A stretch of DNA of 64,000 bases, taken from NCBI GenBank assembly GCA_003342895.1, contig PTFA01000485.1, positions 124,001 through 188,000 of the forward strand, read 5' to 3'. The notes under the pieces are model-generated. The model searched no databases and was not told the DNA's origin. It saw nothing but the letters and a program-made list of their open reading frames with translations. Shown in pieces: positions 28,801 through 41,600 of the stretch (the first letter of the stretch is position 1; every line of letters starts with the position of its first letter). The stretch comes from Casuarius casuarius (lineage: Eukaryota > Chordata > Aves > Casuariiformes > Casuariidae). The translations under genes were made by a program, and so were the position numbers.

Positions 28801-29869
28801 GCTGCATGACTTTCTGGCATTCTCTCTGACATGTACACGGTTGATTATCTAAGAAGTTTTCTTATTTGAAAGTACAATAGACAGGATTTATCCTTTTCTG
28901 AAATGGAAGAGCCTACAGAGCTACTATAAAATAAATTTTTGTAGCAGCTATATTGACAATACACTGGAAGAGAGATTTTCTTTCTAGGTATCACCTTTGA
29001 GTCCAAAGCATGAAGAACAAAGCAGTAAAATACTGTAGCTATGATGGATAAATAGATGTTGCAGAACTAGAAAGCACTCTCATCATAAATTTAATCCTAA
29101 TGCTTCTGAAAGATTCGTCAGAGAGACTGGAAATTATATGAATTATATAAAAATCTACAGAGAGATGGATTTTTAACTGAAGTTGGGAGCAAAAATTTTT
29201 TTTCTCAATAAAGCTACAAAATTCCACCCGTAAAACAGAGTATTCCATGAACCATTGACCGAAGTTTATCTCAGGCCACACAAGAAAACTTAAAACAGAA
29301 AATTAAAGGTTCTTAAAAGAATAACTAAAGAGGAACACACTACTGTAAAGAAGGACCGCTATGTATTAAGGTTTGAGGACAAGCTAATGATGAAGAAAAG
29401 ACTGAAATAAAATACTTTGCACTGTTTTTGATATAATGATGAACATGATGGCTAATATGTAGCTGGGTAGCTAAGAAGACTGAATGNAGAATTAGAAAAG
29501 ACTTTGTCCAAAGTGGAAATAAGTTCTAAAGACTTAAGGGGCTCAAAGGATGCAAAATAGCTCTCCCAAAATTCTGTAGAATTAACAGTGATATTTAGTA
29601 AAACGTAAATAAAGCTATCAGTTTATGAGAAAAAACAACAGTAACCATTGCATCTATATTTTTAAAATAATAATAATGTGGACAGCTGCTAACGTATTAT
29701 ATTTATGCTATCTACAATTCAGTAAATATTTTGCCTTGATGCTATATAGAATATTATTNGTTAAACATATGGCAAGTCTTAATTCAAATTCAAATGAAGA
29801 AAAGATGGTCTAAAGAAGATATATCAACAGGTTGTGCTGAAAAGGAGCCACCCTGCCTAGAAAGGAGAA

Positions 29870-30720
29870 AATAACTTCTAAAAGACTAGATCTTGGAACC
29901 AATCCTATTTCATCTTGTCTTTAATGACCTTGGTGTAAAATATAAAAGTATGCTAATGACAACNGTATGGTACAAAATTCGACATATTGCCAAAACATAA
30001 GACGATGAAGATAACACACAGGAAAAATTAGATGGACTTGAGAACTGAAATTATAGAAAAGAAAGAAATTTAAGACTTCATATTGCAAAGTCATGCACAT
30101 ATGGATTGATGGCTATAATCTAGGACCTCATAACATAATAGGAGCTCTTGTAAATGATTGAGAAGGATGAAGATCTGAGTGCAACTCCTGACCAAGCACA
30201 AGTGGGCAAAATCCAGGCAAATAAAAATCTAGCTGTAGCCAGTCATATATTTCCAAAAGAAGCTAGAGTACCAACACGTACACCTCTGGTAAGTCTTTAG
30301 CTTGAACACAGGATACAGTTCTGGTCATTCAAGATCAAAATGCNTCAAATTAGAACCAGTGAAGAAAAATAGCCAGGGAACATATGCAAGGAGAGACTGG
30401 CAATCTTTTTTTGGTTAGCAAGATNAATAAAATCTGAGAAGGGAAATGACTATACAAGTGTTTCTTAGAAGGAAACATGAATGAGGAAAAAGGAGTATTT
30501 ACGATAAATTACAGAGCTGTCATTAAAAAATTGCTTGAATTAGAATAATATTCCTAAAATGATGTTTTGAAATGGACTAAAAGAATTAAAAAATGATGAA
30601 ACATAATGATAAAGCTCTATCAGTTCCGGTCAGGGATTACATGATATGGTTGCTTGTGACAGCAAGTAACTACTTTCAAAGACCTAGGAGGTTTCTTCCA
30701 ACTCTGTGACCTACATCTGA
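29870..30720 (+). mobile_element. Ancient, decayed CR1/L2-type LINE fragment, sense orientation
   Basis: Translating from about 29892 gives LEPILFHLVFNDLG, which matches the reverse-transcriptase motif L-G-P-x-L-F-x-x-x-x-N-D-L of CR1/L2-clade LINEs. Shortly after, GCTAATGACAAC corresponds to a degraded A-D-D catalytic motif in a shifted frame. Further on come a C-K-V-M-H segment (near 30090) and DNA resembling the CR1 stretch 'CTCTGGT-AG...ATACAGTTCTGGTC' (about 30285-30330). The tail near 30680-30712 (AAGACCTAGGAGG followed by TTTCTTCCAACTCTGTGACC) resembles a CR1 3' end. Numerous stops, indels and substitutions make it non-functional. Much more diverged than the antisense CR1 near 48 kb, so it is older. 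End coordinates are approximate. Confidence 0.75.
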
Positions 30721-31989
30721 CATGAAAGAATGGACTAGATTCNTATAAAAGATTCTGAATTAACCATAGTAGCTTTCTTTTTATCCCTTAAAATCAAAGC
30801 TTTCCAAATTTCTTAGAAACCAAGAGATTATTTAACCTTGAGAATGAATTGGCAACATTGGCTTTCTAGACAAACAACAACAAAATGAAAAAGAAAAATA
30901 AAAAAATGCATAACATAGAACCTTGATATATTGAAGGTATTAAAACAAGACGGTTCAGAAGAAACAACTGATGGTGAAAAAGCTTAGCATGTTAAGATTG
31001 CATATCATACACAGTAGCAATGATGAGGAAATGCATTGGAAGTTGATTTTGGGTTAATTTTTCTTTTGACCTTTAGGATAAAAAAATATTTTGAAAGGAA
31101 CAAAAAAGCATATGGCATCTTGTTAAATTTGTTGATATCCATCATCAAAAACTTGAAGCATTTTAAGCACACAGAGTTGAAAAAGTAGACTGTAATTGCT
31201 ACACTAACCATGTGCTCAGGGTGACTTTCATTTATACTATGTCCTTTCCCTGAGTAGAAAGAAACAATATTAGATCAATAATATCTATGGACTTGAGCTC
31301 ACTAAATCTGATGGAATAACATTTATTGACTCCGGTAAGCTTTGGATATAATAATGATTTTGTACATGCAAACTCTAACACCATCTCTTGAATTCCTAAA
31401 ATAATACAGAGATTCCTAGAAAAAAAGCCATTTATCCTCCAAAAGGCTGTTCTATTTTCCATTTTCCTCTTTTCTACTCATAATTTGGGGGCATTGTAAT
31501 TACTGTTGACTGAAATACTGATATCAATTAACATCATCAAGACTGTCTTTTAAATTATTGTGATTTTATTCCAGATATATATTACAAGCATCACTACATT
31601 GTAGGGAAAAGGAAGAGGAAGAGGAAGAAAGAGCCTTAATGGGACCTTTCTAATATCAGGGATTACACCNGAAATATTTCTGTTTGGCTCCTAAATGAAT
31701 TTCTTTGTGCTAGTTTGGAATCATTTTCTTCCTGCATGCAAATATGCATAGGATGCTTTAAGCAAAGTCAGAGTTATTAAAAAGNTGAAATCCTCTTCTT
31801 TAATCTCTACTAATAACTGTCTAAATTCAGTGTTCCAATAATCCTCATAAGAGGCTATTAGGGCACATAAATGTTGTTAAGATGAAAGCTGAAATCACGA
31901 GTTTCTCACACCGTACCAAACACCCTCACAAATTACCTTGAACACACAGATTTACTAAATTTTAAACTGGCACTTCATCCGTGTTTCAG

Positions 31990-32110
31990 CAAGCATCCTC
32001 GGCAGATTTAATGATCAGGAACATCCTTCTGGTGCACGCTGGGCGATACGGCTGCAGGGTGCAGACCGCAGCAGACACGGTATCGGATGAGGCAGAGCTG
32101 CTTGTTCGGG
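31990..32110 (+). CDS. CNTN5: CNTN5 exon: second part of Ig domain 6
   Basis: This 121-base exon has 40 codons plus one base. The acceptor is GTGTTTCAG and the donor is CGGG|GTGAGT. It begins in phase 0 with [18 protein letters not shown], then [19 protein letters not shown] with the second Ig6 cysteine in the Y-x-C context, and ends LLVRG at the Ig6/FNIII-1 boundary in phase 1. With the preceding exon it makes a complete Ig6 module of 99 codons. Agreement with mammalian contactin-5 is very close; changes such as V for M in ILLVHAG and A for T in QTAAD are conservative. The exon carries 8 CpG dinucleotides, unusually many for this AT-rich gene. Confidence 0.96.
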
Positions 32111-33059
32111 GTGAGTACCGCTAACAGTGCAGGCTGAAGACATGATTGCCATAAATTATTGCACCAGGGAATTTAAACATATAGACTTTAGGGACATTTG
32201 TGCTGTGTGCTATATTTCAGATTCTGTAATACTGAAATCATCTGTGATTAACCTACTTGTCTTTGTTCCTTGGTAAACTGATCTGCAGACATGGCAATGA
32301 GAAACAAAAGTCAATTGGTAAGCAGATGTACAGTCTTAAGAGACGTAATAGCGCAAAAAGTGTATCGGATTACTTAAAATATAAACATTTGTCATTCATA
32401 AGTTTGTGCAAGGTAGGTAAAATGGATTCTGTGCCTCCGTATATTTTATCTTATGGTCATTCCCTCATGTTTAACAGTTAGGGAATATTCACTCACTTCC
32501 TAAGAGGAGCGACCACTTAGCATTTGGTAAAATGAAAGACAACAAAACAGAAATCCGCTAATATGAAAAGGATTTTTTTCTTCTCACATAGAATTGGGGC
32601 AAACAAATTTTGGCTGAATCTTTAGGCCCAGTCCTGAAATCTATTTAGTTGCTTTACCTTTAATTTAAAGTTCTTGATGATGCACAGGAACATATACATA
32701 GCCATTTTTCTGCAGGATCCCAGACCATATTGAGGACACCAATCAGCTTACGATAAAGTAATGCTTTAGCACCATGCTTGCGCTTCCTTAAGCAGGGAAT
32801 TTCTGCATTCTGCACTAGCTTTTGTGGGTGTGTGGGTGTATGGGGGGAGGGGAGTGAAGGGTTGCTCCATGCATCCTGGGAGCTGAGGATTTGCAGCCCA
32901 CTTACTAGCATTAAAACTGGGGACAGCTGGCTGCCAGGTCAAAATACATGGATCTCTTTTAGGTAGTACCTCTGGGTAGCCTCATTGGGTAGCATACAGT
33001 TTCTAAAAGCTGAATAAATCAAGGGAGATATTTTATTAACATTTGAAAAACTCCAGGTT

Positions 33060-33073
33060 AAAAAAAAAAAAAA
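33060..33073. repeat. Poly-A tract
   Basis: Fourteen consecutive A, with no recognisable retroelement body next to it. Confidence 0.9.
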
Positions 33074-36000
33074 GCTAAACAATTTAAAGATTATAGTATT
33101 TCAAAAATACTTATTTTACCTTATTCCACCACTTCTGTAGACTTGATGTTTTCATATCCATCATTTTTATGNTCAATATATGCTTTAAATGGTAAAGAAT
33201 GTTTCTTGCTGAGCACAGGGCTCTTCACGTTTTGATGAGAGTAGCTGTTAAATATTTCCATAAATTCACTGTGAGGACCGTCAGATTTATATGAGCTATG
33301 GCACTACTGGGATGCTATCCAGTCGCCTCAACATAGGCATATAATGCCATTTTAGCTGTCTCACAGATTCTGAGCCACCCGTGCAGGGCATGCAAGTCTT
33401 AGGTGCTACCTTTNCCCCTCTCAGATGAGAGCTGGACGCGAGGCAATCTCACCTTTAATGCCATTGAACTTACTAAGTGACAAAAATCTCTTAGCTTACT
33501 ACTATCTAGGATACCATGGTCTGGCTACTAAATTGTTTTTTTCAATAATATGGCTTATATTTTTATATAAATGAGTTTTTAAATGTGCTGTAGAACAGAA
33601 TTTTTTTTTCTGAGTAAGAGGTTTGAAATAAAAGCAAAAAGCAGTATTAGAATGGATGTATTCAGGTGTCTCCTTAACATGCCACCTTGTTGGTGAAATT
33701 AAAGCTATGACTGCTTTAAAATAGGATTTAAATTCAAATATGATTTGCTTATTATGTTCTCCTTTCCTTGTTTACATGGATAATTATAGGATACAGTAAG
33801 AAATGTATGTATCATTTTCACAAGCTTGCTTATATTGTGTGAATGCTTTTGTCCTGATGTAAAATTCAGTTTTCATTAAATTATAGGGTATGGCTGGTCT
33901 GTTGAAGTGGTTAATTTCCTTAAGATATCTTTAAAACTTATGCAAATGGAGGACATAAGATCCTGCAGTGCTAGTGGATTTCAATAAATGCAGGATGATT
34001 TTATTTTGTTTTGTGTTGCAACAACTGTAAAGCAGAATTAATGCAAAGTTGTTAGCCATTTCTCATTGTCAACTTCAGCATTTCAAGAAATCCAAAATAT
34101 TTAAGAGAATTAAATCTATCATTATACTATTAGAAGTATTTTATTTTCATTTCAGTATCTCTCATTCTTTTTTCTCCACATATTTCTGTTCATAGAGTGC
34201 ACAAACTGGTTTGCAAGGTGACACTGTCTGATGATCCTAAGTTACAGCATCTTTCAAACTTTAGGTTTAGCTTCTGGAGATACCAGACATTGCTTAGGAG
34301 AAGAGGCCATCAGCGACAAGTTATGTAGAAAACTCACTTCCGCTATGCAGTCAAGTCAGTGAACTCCAAAATCATTATTCCTCATAGCAAGTGTAGTTTC
34401 TAGATAGNATAATTTCATTTTATGCATATTGTAAAACATCTTCTCTATGTTTTAAATATGACAGCCCATGGTCAAACCAAGATATCGAAAGCACTGTTCT
34501 GAACTCTCAGAGGCATCAATATGAGAAAGGTTCCAGCATGTGCTTATTGTGACCATACTCTGTCCCATTTTCCCTCTACAGAAAATGCCAGTCTTGAATG
34601 CTGGTATGGCACACCAGTATATACATTATCAGCATTTAAATCAGTTATATTGTAAGGTACCTCTGGTATTTGTTAACATGCCATTGTAATTTGGACTTTA
34701 AAGATTTTTATACTTGCACCATTTCCACAGGAAATAAATTGGACACATTTAATAAATTAAATGAAAATCATCCAATTTTTCCTTTTAGATATTCATGAAC
34801 ATCAGAGTTACTACTATTATCAAACTGACTAAATTCATACTGAATCATATATTCAACTGAAGCATTATGTTTAAGTCAAAGGACAGTTTTCTAGAACTTT
34901 ATTATAAGGGTTTTTGGAGAGAACTGTACCTCACTGCAGCCTCTTTAGATGGAAGAAAAAGAATGGAAATTCTTTGCAAAATCCTATTGCTTATAACTGG
35001 TGAGTGAATCTTCAAGAGACAGACATTCACCACTGCATTTTCAAGCAGTTGAAATGTCTCATCATCTTTTATTTTGGAGAAGGCATGGAGTATCCTTAAG
35101 TAATATTCATCTTTTATAAAACAGTACTTGCTCGTTGCTCTGTTGCAAGATCCCTTGAATATAGCCCAGGGAACTAATCCTATCATTATCATCGTACAGC
35201 AGTTCTTCTCTGCCCTGCACCATANAGTAAAAGTTAAATTCCAGTATGTGACTAGACAAAGACACTCTGAGGCACAGAGAGTGAATATGCCAATTAAATC
35301 TCAATTCTTTTGCTTCTAATTACTTAAAAGTAGGTAATTAATGGTAGTAGATCTCTGAATGTAATACATGTATATGTGTGTGTTTGTGTAAGAAATAAAG
35401 ACAGCAAGTTTCTATTCTGCAACTTTCTACAATGGGTTGTAGATTTTTAAAATGATTTTCAAACTATTTTCAAATTCACTATCTCATAGTTTTCAATTCT
35501 GAACATGTATTTGCAATGAAATACATGTCCAATGTGATCTCTATAATGGTTTTTGTCTAGTCAATCTCCTTTTGGCACACTTCAAAAGGACATATAAAAA
35601 AATTCTAGAAAACATTTGGCCAAAACCAAGATTCAGACCACTCCAGCATCCACTATTTGAAAATACGATTAAGTGATATATATTAAAGTAAGAAACAACA
35701 TTTAAAAGTCCCTAATAGTATTTCTGCTCCTCAAAATACTGTTTATTCTGGTCAAAGTTCTTTATTTTTCCCTTCTTGTTTTATTTTTCAAACATAGTCA
35801 TGAATGTTGATGTCCTTAAGAACAGATGTTCTGCTAGCAGCAGAATGATCAGACCTGTCAGGCAATATATTAGCTTACCAGCCTAAGTGTCTTACATTTA
35901 AATCTTGGTATGAATTATGACTGAAAAGTATTTTAGTAGTCTCATTCTAGCCAACAATGGCCTTCAGAGAGCTGCTGTCCTGACGGCATCATCTGTTGAA

Positions 36001-38620
36001 ATGCAGGTAGGCTAATACAAAGTAAATGGAATCTTGTAGTCAAGTACCTGAGGAAATAATCAAATGNCCACTTAGTTTTAGTAAGCACTGCTACCACCTG
36101 ACTAGCAAAAGCATTTCCCCTCCAAAATATGGCTCTATGAGGTTCTCTATATTTCATCATTGCGTGTTGTTCTTATTATTAAGTACTTAAATAAATAAGT
36201 CATTATCTTTTATTCACTACATATTAAATTTACTTTTGTTTTATGGTGCATTTCACCTGCTCTAGCACCGAAGCCCAAGAAAGCTATGTAGAAAGTTCAC
36301 GTTTCAGTGGCTGACAACCCTAGAGGCATCTGAAAGCTCACAATGCATCCTCCTGTCCACTACATGCCTTAAAGTTCCTTAAATATTTTGACTTGGGCTT
36401 CTGTGCATGTACCAAAGCTCCTCAGCTGGGTGGTGTCATCCATCTGAGATCCAAGACAATCCAGAGTCTACCACCTTACTTCTGTGCAAGTCCCCATAGA
36501 GGTCTTTTATACACTTTTTATGCACTCCCTGAATTCGTGTANGATGAGAGGGCAGACAGGATTCAGCTCAAAGTCCAGGAGCCACGAGCCATTGATTTAA
36601 GACAGAAGAGGTGATGCCCGCCACTTATACGCCACTTTAGTACATACAACATTCACCTCTGATGTTGTATATGTTCCTCTTGTTCCCTCAGATCCTGTTT
36701 CAGAACCATATTTCTCCTCAAGAGTGTGCCATAACTGCAGGCAGGATGTTAGCAGGATAAAGGTACATCCAACCCTCTTTTTGAGGCTGAGCAATCAGGA
36801 ACACATCAGGAGACAAACAAATGGGAGCCTGACTTTGTAGGGTAGGGGTTAGGGTCAATTCCAGCAGCCACAACATCGGTTTCTTTCATTTAGTTGGTCA
36901 CGACGCAAAAAGTGGACCTAGTCCTGAGGTAGGGGGACCATTGTCAGCAGCTAAAGCCAATACATTGAAGCATGAATTCGAAAAGCTAAATTTCAAGCAT
37001 GCATTCCTCTTCACTGGATTTGCCCCCTGGCAGGAGATTGAGGCAGACAATAGTAAAGTCTAAACTTCCACTGCAAGATTTTCTGGAAGACAGTTATCTG
37101 AGCCTGAAGCAATAGAAGAAGGCACATAGGGCAGACTGACACAATTCAAGGACTTCCAGAAGAGATGGCAGCTTTTCACATATGACAGTAACTANTGTGG
37201 CACCAGGCCTGCATAAATGTGCTACATCAAAGGAATCACTTAAAATGAACTATGCATCTGATGGGCAGAAGAAATAGTTTTACTGGAGTGCATAAATACT
37301 GCAAAAATCACAGCTACGGACTTACATTTCTGACACCAAGTCATTGCTTGATTTCACCACCTTTATGCCATGCCTTGTTTGCTCATCTGAGGAAAATGTG
37401 TACAGAATAGCTGTTTGTCATGCAAATATGTACCACACAGTCAGCAAACATTTGCCCCAGCACATGAGGTCTAGTCAGTCATTTAAGAAGAAGCAGCAAT
37501 TTATGTTTTTTATGAACATCACTCCCATTCTTGACATCAATCCAAGAACGGTTTGCCCATGTCACGTGCCTTGTCTGCCTTTATTTTATCCACCCAGATC
37601 TTCAGCTTTCAGTGAATATTAACTATCAGGGAAGCAGAGCAGCAGAATGTTTCAGCTTGGCTGGTTTTCCATCTATCATTGGCACCCCTGTACTCGTTGC
37701 TGGCTCTGTACTGATTTTTCACAAAGAAGTGATTACCAAAGCAGAAGGCTCTAATACAGGATAAATATGCATGTCATGTTCTGACACTAATGATGTGATC
37801 ACAAATGTAGTTACCGCACACCCAAGTACCAGCCAGGAGGCTTGCGTCTCACAGATGTCTCAGGTGATCTTGTAGCCAGCAATGTGTCAGGTTTCCTCAA
37901 GACAATGCCTGCTTGGTAAGTTAATTTGGTTTTAAAGCCTGTCTTCCAAAAAGGGTTTATTATGTTCTTATTTTCCCATTATACTGTCGAAATTTGAAGC
38001 AATCTGTGCATTCTTTTTTCTTTTTATGACAAAGGATGTCTTCATGATCCTGTACTTCCACCATATTTCAGTGTGGAGAGATTTAAAACACCAAATACTT
38101 CTGTCATGAAAAAGGCTGACAGAGGGAGCTAACCTTTATTACCTTATATTAAATATCAATATTGGTCCAATCAACTACATTAAAGAAGGACAGCAGTGCA
38201 TTTCACCTTGTGGTTATTTAATGTATCAGTACAAAATCCATTACTCACTTATAGGGAGGTTTTTAGAAAACACTAGCAGAACTCATAACTAAGGGAGAAG
38301 GCTACTTCTTACATTCACTTTCAGCAAAAAGTACACTCTTGAAAGAAACAGCTTAGTTTCTAATGAACTCACTGGAAGGTTGTTTTGCCATAGGCTACAA
38401 TAAGAGAAAGACTGAGTAACAAATCTTCTACCAACAGCAGTTGTTGTATATTCCTTGCTCCTTCTTCTGCAGGTTTGAAGAATCAGCTTAGAAAAGCATC
38501 CGTACAGTTCAGCAAAGAAAAATAGAAGAGTCAGGCATGCCAAACAGGAGTGTAACAAACTTTTACAAAGATCAGTCTGAGGCTTCCTATTGTCTTTCAA
38601 GACTAGAGTTTACCTTCTGC

Positions 38621-38649
38621 TGAGCTGAGCTGAGCTGAGCTGAGCTGAG
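38621..38649. repeat. (TGAGC)n pentanucleotide repeat
   Basis: Nearly six tandem TGAGC units (equivalently GAGCT). The unit resembles the GAGCT repeats of immunoglobulin switch regions, but nothing else here suggests that function. It is a short minisatellite-like tract, probably length-polymorphic. Confidence 0.93.
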
Positions 38650-41600
38650 TGGTGCCACTGCCACAGCACCAGTTTCAGAGAGCACCAGTGAGCTCCTTGC
38701 ATAGCAAAGGACCATTGCAAAACTCAGCCGGGTACTAATTATCCCATGTGGATTGGGGCTGTGCGTCAAACATCATTTAGAAACAAAATTTAGAAGTGAG
38801 GGGGTATTTTTCCTGTATAAACCTGTATATTGTTAGCGTGACAGTACGACCACATACACCAGGGCAGGCTATTTTTCACAGTTATCCTTTTCTTATATCA
38901 TCATATTTTTTAGGATCATGATAACTGAGTTAGGAGTATAAATTTGTGAAGTAAAAGGATTTTTGTACATCGGTGAAAGGTTCAGTGCCTAATGAAAGGT
39001 ACTGAGTCTCCAGCATTTTATTATTTATTTCATTCTTGAAAGCTTTTTATCCTAATAAGTTACCCAGTTCAGTGACTTTGTTTAACTAATCAAATAAAAT
39101 CTGCCACCTAAGTCCTATTTGTAAATTAGTCTTGCAAAGCTGGATTACAGTATTTTAGCTGCTAAGTAGCACTGATTCCAAACTACCCAACCAAGTTCTG
39201 GATGCTGCATTACAGATGCCTTATAACAGCCTATTGTCCAGTGAGCACATCTGCAGATTCTCAAAGCTTCTTTCCAATTGCTCCAGATACAGTGCAGCCT
39301 GATCTCTGTTTTTTCAGGCTAGCTTTTATACTGGTCCCAAAATGACTGACATAAACTTTCACCTTCTGGAATGCAAACTGCTTATCAATGGTAGCATTGG
39401 CAGACTTTACAAGGTAACTATTTATAAAATAGCATAGCAAAGAAAAAAGCCATTAGCTGTTTGTAAGAAAACTACACTGTCATAGTAGCCATGTGCAGTT
39501 GTTCAAGTATTTAATTTGAGGTGGTAACTGAAAGAGAAATCAAATATAATGCTGAGGATTTCTTTTTTGTGTGTTTGCTTGTATTCAACAATGATCACAC
39601 AAAATAAATTGTTTCAGCACTTCTAGTAATTCCAGTTTTTTTATAATCTAGATGTTTCAGAAGAAAATCAGAGACACACCATGTCCTTGAACTGGTAATT
39701 TCAGTACTCAGTTCTGTTACAAAAAGAACTGTGCTCTCCGAGAATTAACACAGTTAATTTTGTTCCCAGTGCTATCTCAGTGATCTATATTTAGGGATTT
39801 TACTAGATTCAAATGCCAGGTATTTTCTGGGTATTTTAGTAAGGGTTTGATCACTATTATTTGCTTTTATTATCCTTTTCATATCCAATCATAATGATCA
39901 AAATGTATTTTCTGTTGTTGCTATGGGTGTCAATAGACACGGTGCCTTTCCTGAGGAAAAAAGTAATGCCCAGTTTTCTTAATTCTCTGTATTAATTCTG
40001 TACACCTTTGGAAATGTATTAGTATATATAAAGCTAATTAAAATCCTTTGAATTATATAAATATTAGCAGAACATTCATGGCAGCAAGATTGCTTTAAAA
40101 TAAGAAGAAAATCAGCTTTTTCCCACTATGAATAACACGTATTGTAAGACTGTGCACAGAAAGCTAACGAAATGCAGTGTGCATGCCTACTGTAAGTAAA
40201 ATGAGCTTTAAGATCAAACAGCTACCTGGAAGCTGTAAGATCTTGAAATGGAGCAGAGAGCAATCCTGCAGCATAAAAGGATGAAAGCCTTTGTGACTAC
40301 AAAATGTGGTTTAAAAGTACACATTTTGTGGTCTAAAAATAAAAAAGAGGTTAAAGCTATTCATCTTGTAGACTGGCAAAACTACCAATCTAAGCAAGAA
40401 ATCCACTCTCATGATATATTTTTGGAGAAGTAATGTTTCCTCTGAACTCCACTGACCTGGAGCAAATATAACGCAGGAACTGCTGGTTAAGTTGACCATG
40501 CTCCTCCTTTCAGTTGTGATATTGCCAATAAAACTTAAAGACAAGCACTTGGGTTTAAAGGCCATCAGCCACAACATTATTAAATGGAACGTAAACAAGG
40601 TCAGTGGATTCCTGTTGGTCCTTGAAATTACATTTGAGCTGTAGCAAAGGCCTTGAAGGCACCGTTAAGTACAGACACCATTAATTGGACTCACAGGATA
40701 ACATCCAAAATAGTAAACAATTCCCAGAGGTTACTTGGTACAGCAGAATTCCCATCTAAACAGCTATATTCCCTGTCCCCCTCTCATCTCAAAGCAGGAC
40801 AAGCCCATGCCTGCCAGGATTTGTCCCAGCCCATGTTAATCCATTAATTGTGCCTCAGCATTGGGTGCGAATGGGATAATCAGCACAGGGCTAAATCTGT
40901 GATAGGGACTGACTAACAATGTAATAGCCCAGATGATCANTGCCAGGGTTCAGATCTGTGCTTTGGCCCTTTTTAGTAGCTGAATCATCTACAATATTGG
41001 AGTATAATATATTAGCGCAGTTGGAACATCAGTCCACTAACCCAGAGACTCTNGACTAAAATACTTCTAGGAGTCTGATCTTGTAACAAGACCTTTGTTC
41101 TAACACCTCAAATGCTGTGGAAGGGAGAGTTTTAAAAAGATCCTTTGTTCTCTCTAAGTTACTTCTTTACAAAAGTGAAGTTACTTAAAATTTCAGTCAG
41201 AAAGGGCTTAGAACAAGTACAAAAGTATAGATCAGATGTGCTGATGTTCATGAACTCAGTGCCTGAAAGAGCCCCATCCTGTTCTGGGAGCAGTGCAGCC
41301 TGGGCTGGCATTACAGAGGATGACGGAGGCAGCACAGATCACATTTGGGACGGCCGGCAAGCAAAGCACTGCAGTGCTGAAGATAGTCAACAGCAAATTC
41401 CTATGAAAGGGGCATGTTAAATACTCCATTTCTTACCCAAATTGGGACACCTTTACGAGGGTGACAGCTAGTCATGTCATTTCTATTGTGATTCACAGGC
41501 TATCGGTGCTTTTTCTGCTAAGGTGGGACAGCAGTTCACGTTCCCTGCACTGTTCATACACTCAAGTCACAACCTTGACAACACGATGACCCAGCTCAGA

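Larger units (their letters stand above)
16292..31989 (+). other. CNTN5: CNTN5 intron splitting Ig6 (15.7 kb)
   Basis: A long phase-0 intron from GTAAGT (16292) to GTGTTTCAG (ending 31989). It holds a 17-base T run (17186-17202), a small CpG-dense patch (19734-19998), a 16-base A run (22581-22596), an ATC/TTC repeat (22788-22827) and an old sense-strand LINE fossil (about 29870-30720). The rest reads as unique AT-rich intron. ORFs of 60-140 codons here, for example 23033-23449, show no recognisable domain and are best treated as chance. Confidence 0.88.

Noticed and set aside
36841..36856. Telomere-like GGGGTTAGGGT motif
   Set aside because: Only about two units; too short to be an interstitial telomere repeat.
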